Shown one piece after another: positions 20,047 through 27,597 of a stretch of DNA of 30,872 bases. The number at the start of each line of letters is the position of its first letter. Position 1 is the stretch's first letter. The stretch comes from a virus: the IMG/VR virus record IMGVR_UViG_3300042673_001314, positions 1 through 30,872 of that record; one strand, written 5' to 3'. Under the pieces are notes generated by a model. That model was not told the DNA's origin. It was given only the letters and a program-made list of their open reading frames with translations, and searched no databases. Both the position numbers and the translations under genes were made by a program.

Positions 20047-21435
20047 ATGGCCGGGGACGCAATCAAGATCGTTATCGAAGCCGAGGACAAGGCATCCGCG
20101 CAGGCGATCAACGCATCGAGGAACATCGAGAACGCGGTCAAGGGCGTTAAGGAAACGGGGCAGAAGGCCAAAGCATCGACTGAGTTTATCGGCGTACTAG
20201 CAGGGCAGCTAGGCGGCTCACAGTTGCAACAGGCAGCGGGTGGAGTCGCGGCGATCACGGAAAAGGTAGGGCAGTTCTCCGAGGTAATGAAAGCTGGTGG
20301 CGTTGGGGCGATGGCGTTTCAGGCCGGTATCACGCTTTTGGTGACAACGCTATCGTTTAATCTCGGCAAGTCGATTGGCGAAGCTATCTTTGGCGTTCGA
20401 GAGCTCAAAGACGAATTTGGCGAAGCTCAAACTCAGGTCGAAGCGTTTACGGCTCGAATGAATGAGGCGGCAAACAAGGGCTTCAAGGAAAAGCTTGAGG
20501 ATTTAAGCCTAATCAAAGACCCGGCCAAGCAACAGAATGAAGCCGTCGCAGCATTCGAGGAAATCCAAGCTTCGATCAACAAAGCATACGACAGTTTCCA
20601 TCATCGCCAACGTGAAATCGAAAAGCTTACGATGGAAAGCGGGTTGCTTGGAGACAATCAAGACGCAATCAACAATTTGATTCTTGAAAACAATCAATAC
20701 GTCGACACGATCGACAACCTTGAGAAGCAGAAGGTCGCTTTGGCCGACGTTTACGGCGAACGGGCCAACGGCATCAAGGCAATCAAGGCGCAGCAAAAGG
20801 CCGAGGATGAAGCAGCGGCCAAAGCCAAGCAGACGCAAGCGTCGATACAGTCACAGCTAAAGAAAAACTATTTCGCCTACCTTGAACTTACCGAGGGCGT
20901 TGACGCAGCTCGAATGGCTCAACTTGCCGATGAGGGCATCGACGAGACCAACGCAAAACGGATCGTATTTGCCGAAAAAGCGACAAGACTAGAAAAAGAA
21001 CGGGTCGACAAGAAGAAAAAAGACGACGACCAAGAGGCTCAAAGAATTCAACGGATCGCGGATTTACAGGCCAGCGAAATCGACCGAATCAAAGAGCAAA
21101 AAATACTGCTCGAAGAGGGCGAAGAGGCAGCGAACCGATTTCGGCTAGAGCAGCAGGGTCTAGGCAAAGAGGCAGCGGCTAGAATCGCCTCCGAGCAAGC
21201 AGCCCTAGACCGTCAAAAGAAACAGGGCGAACTAGCCAAAAAGCTTGCCGAGAAACCCCAGTTAATGAGCGTAGAACAGCGACTAGTATCGCGGGGCGTC
21301 AATGAAGACACCCAAAAGGATATTGCAGCCAACACGCTAAAAACCGTCGAACGGCTCGAAGACGTTGCGGCAGCGATCAGAGACCAATCCAAGCCCCAAG
21401 CGGCAGACGCCTTGCAAGTGGAGTTTGTTGGATGA
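20047..21435 (+). CDS. Tape measure protein
   Basis: 462 aa. Start MAGDAIKIVIEAEDKASAQA is typical for tape-measure proteins. A central hydrophobic, Gly/Ala-rich section (AGGVGAMAFQAGITLLVTTLSF, about residues 82-103) could form the membrane-active segment. The remainder is mostly coiled coil, with heptads in KAQQKAEDEAAAKAKQ and RLEKERVDKKKKDDDQEA. By the usual scaling of about 0.15 nm per residue it would measure a tail of roughly 70 nm, which is short for a siphophage. No lytic or peptidase domain was seen in it. Confidence 0.82.
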   Translation: MAGDAIKIVIEAEDKASAQAINASRNIENAVKGVKETGQKAKASTEFIGVLAGQLGGSQLQQAAGGVAAITEKVGQFSEVMKAGGVGAMAFQAGITLLVTTLSFNLGKSIGEAIFGVRELKDEFGEAQTQVEAFTARMNEAANKGFKEKLEDLSLIKDPAKQQNEAVAAFEEIQASINKAYDSFHHRQREIEKLTMESGLLGDNQDAINNLILENNQYVDTIDNLEKQKVALADVYGERANGIKAIKAQQKAEDEAAAKAKQTQASIQSQLKKNYFAYLELTEGVDAARMAQLADEGIDETNAKRIVFAEKATRLEKERVDKKKKDDDQEAQRIQRIADLQASEIDRIKEQKILLEEGEEAANRFRLEQQGLGKEAAARIASEQAALDRQKKQGELAKKLAEKPQLMSVEQRLVSRGVNEDTQKDIAANTLKTVERLEDVAAAIRDQSKPQAADALQVEFVG

Positions 21436-22316
21436 GCAACATAATCGAAGTCACTGAAATGTGGAGCAAGCCGACCTCATCGGTAAGCCTTTCGGACAAC
21501 TTCCGCAAGCGATCGATTAAGCTACAGCGGGCGTTTCAGATCCTAACGACGCCAACGGCTAACGAGTACGATTGCTATCGATCAACTGGCATCCTCGAAG
21601 GCGATCGATTCAGCGATCAGTTTCCTTATGCCTTTGCGGACAACTTCTCCCTGTCGCGCCAAAGCCTTATCCTATGGCAGCTAAACATCGACTACAGCGG
21701 CGAACTAGGGCCAAGCGACAACCAGGACAACCCGTTATTCACTCCTCCTAGAATCGACTGGGATGACGTTGAGACCGAAGAGGAAATAGATGAGGATTGG
21801 GACGGCAAGCCGATTCAGACTATCAACGGCGAACCGATCGAAGGCGTCAAGACGCTCTTGCCAGATCAGACCGTATCGATTAAACGGAACATGCTTTTGT
21901 TCAACCCGTTCATCCAGGCCCGATACAGGCGATCGGTCAACAGCGATTCCTATCTCGGATGGCCTCCTGGCACCGCGAAGCTAATGAAACTATCGGCGTC
22001 CAACGTCATTACCCCCGAGCTTGCCTACTGGGAGGTGACCGGCCAAATCAGATTCCGCTATCCATACCGCACGACCAATGAGCGGGCATGGTATCGACGG
22101 GTTCGGCATCAAGGTTATTATAAGCGGGTCGACGTAAGCAACAACGAAACGCAAATCATCCGAGCGATGAAGGGCGGCGAACCGACTAACAGGCCGGTCT
22201 TGCTCGATGCCGAAGGCTACGAAATCCCGCAGGGTGACGGCCAGCAGGTCGAGGCCCATTGGCTAGAATTTAAGATTTACGATTCCCTTCCCTATGGAGC
22301 ATTGGGCTTACTATGA
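21432..22316 (+). CDS. Distal tail-type protein, hypothetical
   Basis: 294 aa, ATGA overlap on the tape measure, so it is made next in tail assembly. Beta-rich with aromatic residues: SLSRQSLILWQLNIDYSGELG, MLLFNPFIQARYRRSVNSDSY, ELAYWEVTGQIRFRYPYRTTN, YYKRVDVSNN. An acidic insertion (DDVETEEEIDEDWDG) lies in the middle. Position suggests the distal tail (Dit-like) or tip attachment protein, but no Dit signature is certain. No family is named. Confidence 0.6.
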   Translation: MSNIIEVTEMWSKPTSSVSLSDNFRKRSIKLQRAFQILTTPTANEYDCYRSTGILEGDRFSDQFPYAFADNFSLSRQSLILWQLNIDYSGELGPSDNQDNPLFTPPRIDWDDVETEEEIDEDWDGKPIQTINGEPIEGVKTLLPDQTVSIKRNMLLFNPFIQARYRRSVNSDSYLGWPPGTAKLMKLSASNVITPELAYWEVTGQIRFRYPYRTTNERAWYRRVRHQGYYKRVDVSNNETQIIRAMKGGEPTNRPVLLDAEGYEIPQGDGQQVEAHWLEFKIYDSLPYGALGLL

Positions 22317-22942
22317 CAACCGTAACCGACGTAACAATGATTCTGCCCCCCGAGGTGATTACCAACTATACGATCGCGGGCAATGCCGACATCGCGACGA
22401 CCAAGCTAGCCCAAAGGGTGCTTGCTGAGTCGATTGTCCCATTGACTCAGGCGCGGACCTGGGATGCAGTTGCAAGCAATTTGCCCGCATCGGCATCGAG
22501 CGACGATCTAGGGCTAGTCTCAGGCACTTGGGGAACCAATCCAGCCAGAATCACGGCAGGCGATGTTAAGACCCTTGGAGCGACCACCAGACGCCTCTAT
22601 TTGGCGATCCCGATCCCGGCTAACTATGAGGACGGGCAGACGATCCAATTGCAGATTCGGGCCAAGATGGAGACGACCGTAGCGGATGTTTCTTGCACGA
22701 TCGACGCAGAGGCTTACGTCGGCTCGGATGGGTCGCTATCGAGCGACCTAGTGACAACGGCGGCGCAGTCGATGAACAGCCTTACGGCGGTGGCTTACAA
22801 CTTCACGGTCAACGCAACGGGCGTCGACCCGGGGGACTTGCTCGAATTGCGTTTGTCGATCAGCAGCAACGATGCAGCGACGGCTACGGCGGTGACCCCG
22901 GCGATCTATTCAATCGCCCTCCTCTGCGATACGAGGGGCTAA
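22313..22942 (+). CDS. Tail-tip structural protein, hypothetical
   Basis: 209 aa, ATGA overlap. An N-terminal segment with IAGNADIATTKLAQRVLAESIVP resembles the start of many trimeric fibre-like phage proteins (residues I-A-x-x-A-D-I-x-T-x-K-L). The remainder is beta-sandwich-like (TTRRLYLAIPIPANYED, VSCTIDAEAYVGSDG, YNFTVNATGVDPGDLLELRLSI). Probably a small fibre or tip protein. It precedes the next gene by one base. Confidence 0.6.
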   Translation: MTTVTDVTMILPPEVITNYTIAGNADIATTKLAQRVLAESIVPLTQARTWDAVASNLPASASSDDLGLVSGTWGTNPARITAGDVKTLGATTRRLYLAIPIPANYEDGQTIQLQIRAKMETTVADVSCTIDAEAYVGSDGSLSSDLVTTAAQSMNSLTAVAYNFTVNATGVDPGDLLELRLSISSNDAATATAVTPAIYSIALLCDTRG

Positions 22943-22943
22943 C

Positions 22944-23624
22944 GTGGCCAAAGAGATCGGAGCATACACGCCGAAACAGGCCAAGCGGATTTGGGAATCT
23001 GTTCAGGCCTTTGAGCGGATGGGGTCGACATCGGCAACGATGGCGATTCCCTACACGCCAACTCCGATCTATTTCGTTAACAAGTCGACCGCAACGATCC
23101 CGGCTTACGGTTGCATCCAGATGAACGGGGCAAGCGAGATCGACGGCACGACGTACATCGAGGTTACTAGGCCGTTCGACTACAGCAATTCCGTTATGGG
23201 GCCTTTCCTGTTGAATGGGCCGGGCGAATGCTTGCCGGATGAAATCGGCACGGCTCAATGGGGGCCAATCTTTCGAGCAAAAAAAGACTCAGCAACCTAC
23301 TCAACCGGTACGCGGATGGGGCCAGTAGAATCGTCGTTTGACCTGTCGAAAGGATGCCTGTTTACGTTCATCGGTGACGACGAGCAAGAGGACGACATTA
23401 TCAAGGTGATTGCTTGCGAGACGCCATTGCTGGCGGTGGCAGGATCCGGAATCGGTGCGAATACGAGCGGGACCGTGACAGCCAAACAACCAGCCAGCGG
23501 CAATTGGACAGCGGGGACGATAACCTATACGGCATGGAATCCAACGGGCGTGGCGATCGCTTCGGCGGCTAGCGTCTTGCTGTTTCCGGTGGATGCCAAA
23601 TGGCTTGCAGTGGAGTTGTGCTAA
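22944..23624 (+). CDS. Tail-tip structural protein, hypothetical
   Basis: 226 aa, GTG 22944 just after the previous TAA. N-terminal helix (PKQAKRIWESVQAFERM) then beta-rich domain (PIYFVNKSTATIPAYGCIQ, GPFLLNGPGECLPDE, ATYSTGTRMGPVESSF). The pattern suggests a carbohydrate- or protein-binding tip protein. Contains only a few cysteines (five by my count), unlike its downstream neighbour. No family recognised. Confidence 0.6.
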   Translation: MAKEIGAYTPKQAKRIWESVQAFERMGSTSATMAIPYTPTPIYFVNKSTATIPAYGCIQMNGASEIDGTTYIEVTRPFDYSNSVMGPFLLNGPGECLPDEIGTAQWGPIFRAKKDSATYSTGTRMGPVESSFDLSKGCLFTFIGDDEQEDDIIKVIACETPLLAVAGSGIGANTSGTVTAKQPASGNWTAGTITYTAWNPTGVAIASAASVLLFPVDAKWLAVELC

Positions 23625-25058
23625 ATGGGCGGGATAGGTCGATGCTGTTGCACTTGCGAATGCTTGCCGATCGAGGATTTGCCGACCGTTACGATCAGCG
23701 GCTATACCGGCGGCGGATGGAGCGGTACTTGCTGCTACGAGCAAACCTTCACGCCAAACGCTACGCCAAGCTGGTCGAAAAATTGCAGCTCTTTACTTTA
23801 CGAAGGCTCGGTACTTCAAGAATGCACAACGCTCCACACAAGGCAAACCAGGGGTAGCTATCGAGGGTTTGAGTATGGGCCTCTCGGCGGCGATTGTAGC
23901 GACGTTCCAGAGAATTATTGTTGCGGTGGCAGCTACTCTCCGATAGCAGAAACGCAAAGCACGGCGGCGTATACCGACAATGCTTTTATGGCGGTTTGGC
24001 GCAGACCTAAAAACATCATCGTTCGCATAAGCCAGGAAGAGGTTGACTGCGAAGGCGTGGAGGGGCAAACCGGCGGGTGCAAGATCGTTATCCGGTCACG
24101 GTTTAATTACGAATACGAAACGGCGATCTACCAAAACGGATTAACAAGCGGATCTCAAACGGTGACGATGCTTAACACCGATTGCTTCGAGGTAAATCCC
24201 GATTACGAAATTAGCATAAGCGCATCGGGTGCGATTGGTTGCAGCGAAGTACCAGCCGACCCACCGCCTTTTAGCGGGTCGAATTTATGCCGAAACTCAG
24301 GCGTGTTTGGCTTTGATCGAGTCCGATACTATGACGAAATGCCGACCGGGGCAATTCAATTTACAAACGCCGAAGTCCCCGGGTGCGAAGCTAGCTCTTG
24401 CAACTATGAACCGTACAACTACGCAAGCTCGGTTTGCATCAACTCACCATCTAGCCCATCTGCCCTCACGGGATGCTTTTTCAACGAGCCGTGCTACTGT
24501 ACCGATGAAGTCACATCGGGCGGGCCTATCATCGAATCCGAAGCGGAAAACTGTTTCAATGATGGGCTAGGGCAGACCCCAAACGTAACAGATATTGACG
24601 GGTGCTTTGACGATCCTTGCATCCCGGCGGTATCCTGCACGACGAATTTAACGATATGCGCGACCCCTGAATATGAATGCCCAGGCACGGCGTTTTCCGT
24701 CAACTGCCTAGACTTTGAAATCAACCCAGAGAATGAAGCGACTTGTTTTAGGCCGGGCGTAGGCTTTCCATTCGGAGATTTGTCCGCTTGCGGTTGCGGT
24801 ATCAGCGTAGGCGATGCGGGCGGAACTACACCGCCGTACTTCGACACATCGGACTGTTTCGTGGGCAACTGCAACGAGGCTTGCTGCGATTTCCTCGACG
24901 ATTGCGAATGCTGCTTACCAGATGGCCGATGTTTGCCTAAGTTCGCTCAAAAGTGGAATCAAACAGTTACCGCCCACACTCGAACCCAAACGTGTTCGGG
25001 TTTTTCAAGTCAATCAGTCTGTACAGGTGCTCCATCGTGGACAATCAATCTGTCGTAA
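23625..25058 (+). CDS. Extremely cysteine-rich putative tail adhesin
   Basis: 477 aa with about 43 Cys by my count (roughly 9 percent), including RCCCTCECLP near the N-terminus, ENYCCGG, GCFFNEPCYC, and a dense C-terminal block NCNEACCDFLDDCECC followed by LPDGRCLP. Other regions look beta-rich and Ser/Thr/Gly/Pro-rich. The CC-L-P-D-G-x-C motif resembles disulfide-rich motifs of extracellular planctomycete-type proteins. The density suggests disulfide or metal cross-linking rather than ordinary thiols. It is the last gene of the tail block, so a surface-exposed adhesin is likely. It overlaps the ERV-like oxidase gene by 22 bases. Confidence 0.65.
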   Translation: MGGIGRCCCTCECLPIEDLPTVTISGYTGGGWSGTCCYEQTFTPNATPSWSKNCSSLLYEGSVLQECTTLHTRQTRGSYRGFEYGPLGGDCSDVPENYCCGGSYSPIAETQSTAAYTDNAFMAVWRRPKNIIVRISQEEVDCEGVEGQTGGCKIVIRSRFNYEYETAIYQNGLTSGSQTVTMLNTDCFEVNPDYEISISASGAIGCSEVPADPPPFSGSNLCRNSGVFGFDRVRYYDEMPTGAIQFTNAEVPGCEASSCNYEPYNYASSVCINSPSSPSALTGCFFNEPCYCTDEVTSGGPIIESEAENCFNDGLGQTPNVTDIDGCFDDPCIPAVSCTTNLTICATPEYECPGTAFSVNCLDFEINPENEATCFRPGVGFPFGDLSACGCGISVGDAGGTTPPYFDTSDCFVGNCNEACCDFLDDCECCLPDGRCLPKFAQKWNQTVTAHTRTQTCSGFSSQSVCTGAPSWTINLS

Positions 25059-25498
25059 ACATAAACATGGACGGGACGCCATTCACCCCAGGCAAGCCAG
25101 CGCAGCCGCGATCCTTCACGATCACGATGGTAGGCGATCCACCGCCGACAATCAGCCAAGAGCAAGTCAACGCGAAGCGGATCGAGCGAACGATTAAGCA
25201 AGGCCAATTCGCTTGGGCCAAACTCCACAGCTATCGCGGTTGCGATCCTCAGTGGCTCGACATTTGGCAGTACCTAATCCCGCAGCGGTGCGACTGCAAG
25301 GAAGGCTACCAGCGAATCCTTGCCGAGATCCCCCCCGACTTCTCATCCCCTGAAGCATTCTTTGCCTGGGGCGTTCGACTGCACAACGCAGTCAACGCGA
25401 AGCTTGGCAAGCCTGAAATCACGATCGACGAAGCCTATAAAATCTGGAGGAAATCAGATGGCTTGGACCAGCAGGAAACTATCGAGAAACGTAGTTGA
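25037..25498 (+). CDS. ERV/ALR-like sulfhydryl oxidase
   Basis: 153 aa from GTG 25037; ATG 25067 is an alternative start that keeps all motifs. FAWAKLHSY (Trp60, His64) matches the W-x-x-L-H of ERV helix 1. QRCDC (Cys85, Cys87) stands where ERV enzymes have the redox C-x2-C. FFAWGVRLHNAVNAKLGKP (H116-N-x-V-N120) is the hallmark FAD-binding motif, followed by IDEAYKIW. The order matches the ERV fold. Oddities: C-x-C instead of C-x2-C, and no Cys before HN as in yeast Erv1. It would use FAD and oxygen to form disulfides. Its overlap with the 43-Cys gene suggests a dedicated partner. Confidence 0.7.
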   Translation: MDNQSVVNINMDGTPFTPGKPAQPRSFTITMVGDPPPTISQEQVNAKRIERTIKQGQFAWAKLHSYRGCDPQWLDIWQYLIPQRCDCKEGYQRILAEIPPDFSSPEAFFAWGVRLHNAVNAKLGKPEITIDEAYKIWRKSDGLDQQETIEKRS

Positions 25499-26333
25499 AA
25501 TAACGATCGATTTAACTCGGAACAAAGACTGGGAGCAATGGGTATTGCTTCGGTCGGATGTCCACCACGACAACCCAAAATGCGATCAAGCCTTGGAGCG
25601 GCGGCATTTAGAAGAGGCTCTTGAGTACGACGCTCCGATCATCGACAACGGCGATCTGTTCTGCGCAATGCAGGGCAAGTGGGACAAGCGAAGCGACAAG
25701 AACGCACTAAGGGAAGAACACAGGGGCAGCAACTACTTTGATTTGCTGGTTGAGACGGCAGCGGACTTCTACAGGCCTTTTGGCTCGCACTTTGTAGTGC
25801 TTGGAAAGGGCAACCATGAGACGGCGGTGACTGGTCGACATGAAACCGACTTAACCGATCGGCTAGCGTCTAGGATGCGGGCTCAGGGCTCCAAAGTCGA
25901 GGCCAGCGGGTACGGTGGCTACGTCTTGTTTCGGTTTAACGATACAAACCAAAAAGACAAACCCACCAAAGACACAAAGAAGCTTCACCACTTCCACGGA
26001 ACGGGCGGCGGCGGGCCAGTTACGCGGGGCGTAATCCAGACGAATCGGCTAGCGGTATTTCAACCTGACGCGGATATCGTGCTGTCCGGTCACACCCATG
26101 ACGAATGGAGCGTGACTATTCCGAGGGTCAGAATATCGAGTCACGGCGTAATCACTCAGGACGAACAGCTACACGTACGCGCCCCCGGCTACAAAGACGC
26201 TTGGGGCGATGGCGATCACGGCTGGGAAGTCGAGAAGATGCTAGGCCCAAAGGCCCTTGGGGCGGCGTGGCTACAGTTCCGATGGGACTGGGAAAAACAG
26301 CGGGTCATGGTCGATGCGTTGAGGGCGAAATAA
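25458..26333 (+). CDS. Calcineurin-like metallophosphoesterase
   Basis: 291 aa. ATG 25458 has GGAGGA at 25446-25451, an ideal spacing, and overlaps the previous gene by 41 bases. Metal-ligand motifs occur in order: SDVHH (Asp34-x-His36), NGDLF (Asp66), GKGNHE (118-121 for GNHE), HFHG near 178-181 and SGHTHDEW (GHTH 211-214). These define the two-metal phosphoesterase core. Substrate is unknown; phage members may act on nucleic acids, nucleotides or protein phosphates. It sits after the tail block, before a small metalloprotein. Family call is firm. Confidence 0.85.
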   Translation: MAWTSRKLSRNVVEITIDLTRNKDWEQWVLLRSDVHHDNPKCDQALERRHLEEALEYDAPIIDNGDLFCAMQGKWDKRSDKNALREEHRGSNYFDLLVETAADFYRPFGSHFVVLGKGNHETAVTGRHETDLTDRLASRMRAQGSKVEASGYGGYVLFRFNDTNQKDKPTKDTKKLHHFHGTGGGGPVTRGVIQTNRLAVFQPDADIVLSGHTHDEWSVTIPRVRISSHGVITQDEQLHVRAPGYKDAWGDGDHGWEVEKMLGPKALGAAWLQFRWDWEKQRVMVDALRAK

Positions 26334-26596
26334 TGAAAGCCATAATCCGCAAACAAACCTGGACAATCCGCGACGACACAAGGCCCGATGAATTCGGCTA
26401 TTGCGACCTAGAGGGCGACAGGGGCCAGCCTAGAGCGATCGGCATCCGCTCAGGGCTAGACGAGGGGCAAGACCTCGACACTACGCTTCACGAATGCTTG
26501 CACGCAGCATTGCCGGACCTGTCCGAAGAGGCGGTGACGGAAATCGCAAGCGACCTTGCCAGGGTGCTTTTGGCGCGTGGTTTCGGGCGTTCCTAG
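26333..26596 (+). CDS. Mini zinc metallopeptidase-like protein with HExxH
   Basis: 87 aa from ATG 26333, sharing one base with the upstream TAA. A beta-rich N-terminal part (IIRKQTWTIRD, AIGIRSGL) leads to LDTTLHECLHAALPDLSEE, with His53-Glu54-x-x-His57 on a helix and a downstream Glu (65, 66 or 70) as a possible third ligand. The layout is like a minimal zincin core (SprT/ImmA-type scale). It may be a metal-binding or peptidase-like protein; many short HExxH proteins have no proven activity. It is the last gene before the promoter region. Confidence 0.55.
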   Translation: MKAIIRKQTWTIRDDTRPDEFGYCDLEGDRGQPRAIGIRSGLDEGQDLDTTLHECLHAALPDLSEEAVTEIASDLARVLLARGFGRS

Positions 26597-26668
26597 CCAA
26601 CTAACCAAAAAAACCACAATCTTTTTTTCCTGCGTTTTCGTTGGCGAAACGAATATTTTGGGAAACTT

Positions 26669-26682
26669 CGATATCTTTATCG
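26669..26682 (+). promoter_or_regulatory. Operator-like inverted repeat CGATA-TCTT-TATCG
   Basis: Perfect 5-bp inverted repeat with a 4-base spacer, ending 9 bases before the -35-like TTGACC. A second imperfect repeat (GTTTTCG / CGAAAC) lies upstream near 26634-26650. Position fits a repressor or activator site for the early promoter. Confidence 0.35.
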
Positions 26683-26691
26683 GTAAAGGTG

Positions 26692-26721
26692 TTGACCTTT
26701 GTTTGGACGGTCGATTAATAT
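26692..26721 (+). promoter_or_regulatory. Sigma70-like promoter for the early/recombination operon
   Basis: TTGACC (26692-26697) and TAATAT (26716-26721) are 18 bases apart in an AT-rich 179-base intergenic region (26597-26775), the largest gap in the window. Downstream the first gene starts at 26776. A run of seven A and of seven T flanks the start of the gap (26608-26630) and may also serve as a weak terminator for the late transcript. Confidence 0.5.
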
Positions 26722-26775
26722 ACACACGTCGGTTAAACGACAGTGACGCAAACGGCAACCAGACGAGGCAGGCAA

Positions 26776-27000
26776 ATGACCTACGACCCAACCAGAGACG
26801 GACGAATCGTAATCGAGAACACGCTGGTTAAGCTTTACGGCTACGAGGCTTCGATTCCTTTGCGGGCCGTAGTGGCATCCTCCCCGCGATACGCAACACT
26901 GCTAGCGATTGCGGCCAATCCAGGCCCAGGCTTTGCTGAGCGACTTGCAGCGGCCTTGCCGAAATTTGTCAAGAACCCCAAGACCAAGGCTCAAGTGTGA
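26776..27000 (+). CDS. Hypothetical protein, 74 aa
   Basis: ATG 26776 follows GAGGCAGGCAA; ATG 26743 in frame is possible but lies closer to the promoter. Contains IVIENTLVKLYGYEASIPLRAVVASSPRYATLLAIAA and a basic C-terminus (LPKFVKNPKTKAQV). Mixed alpha/beta. No family recognised. First gene of the downstream operon. Confidence 0.55.
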   Translation: MTYDPTRDGRIVIENTLVKLYGYEASIPLRAVVASSPRYATLLAIAANPGPGFAERLAAALPKFVKNPKTKAQV

Positions 27001-27242
27001 TGGCGATCGAAATCCGATTCACAACGCGGCTCACTCCTCATGGATGCACGGTCACAATGACTACTCCAGTGCGAACGCGAACAAAGCGATTTCGCAACGG
27101 CTACGGATGCTCGGAGATTTCGGCTAGGCGATGGATTAAGGAGCAAATCGAGGGATACCGCGAACACGAAGAGTCTCGCAAGGCCGAAGGTCTTGACGCT
27201 CCAGCACGATTGTTTTTTGTCGACGGGCAGCTAACCCACTAA
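27000..27242 (+). CDS. Hypothetical small basic protein, 80 aa
   Basis: ATG 27000 shares a base with the upstream TGA (TGATG); GTG 26997 is an alternative. N-terminal strand pair (IEIRFTTRLTPHGCTVTMTTPVRTRTKRF) then a charged helix (SARRWIKEQIEGYREHEESRKAEG). It ends shortly before a UUCG-type terminator. No family recognised. Confidence 0.55.
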   Translation: MAIEIRFTTRLTPHGCTVTMTTPVRTRTKRFRNGYGCSEISARRWIKEQIEGYREHEESRKAEGLDAPARLFFVDGQLTH

Positions 27243-27260
27243 CCAGCCAGTAACGGCGAA

Positions 27261-27278
27261 ACCCTTCGGGGTCTTTTT
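27261..27278 (+). terminator. Rho-independent terminator with UUCG tetraloop
   Basis: ACCC (27261-27264), loop TTCG, GGGT (27269-27272), then CTTTTT. Short but stabilised by a UUCG-type loop; placed 18 bases after the stop at 27242. It may be an attenuator between two parts of the early operon, since the next gene starts at 27300. Confidence 0.6.
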
Positions 27279-27299
27279 ACTCACACTTTTTTGGAGACG

Positions 27300-27593
27300 A
27301 TGAAGATGCAATTCACGAAGACAGCAAGCGGCAATTGGGCAAGGCAAACGCAAACCAGGGGGAGCAAGTCTCTCGGGACCTACTTGACCGAATCGGAAGC
27401 CCGAGCGGTTCCAGGCGTCGACGAGGTTAGCCCGCTGGTCGCAAATGGCAAGGTGGCAAAGCGTCACGGCGTAGCAGTCGGTACGGTGGTCTATCTGGCG
27501 ATCAGATACGGCAAGACTCGGCGATACATGGTTCACGCATCGGCAGCGGATTGCTTGGCTCGCGGCGTGGCTCCAGGTGCTTGCAACGTCTAG
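27300..27593 (+). CDS. Hypothetical basic protein, 97 aa
   Basis: ATG 27300 (or 27306) follows TTTGGAGACG. Contains FTKTASGNWARQTQTRG and GKVAKRHGVAVGTVVYLAIRYGKTRRYMV, a basic fold that might bind nucleic acid; SLGTYLTESEARAVPGVDE in the middle is acidic. First gene after the terminator at 27261. No family recognised. Confidence 0.55.
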   Translation: MKMQFTKTASGNWARQTQTRGSKSLGTYLTESEARAVPGVDEVSPLVANGKVAKRHGVAVGTVVYLAIRYGKTRRYMVHASAADCLARGVAPGACNV

Positions 27594-27597
27594 CCCC

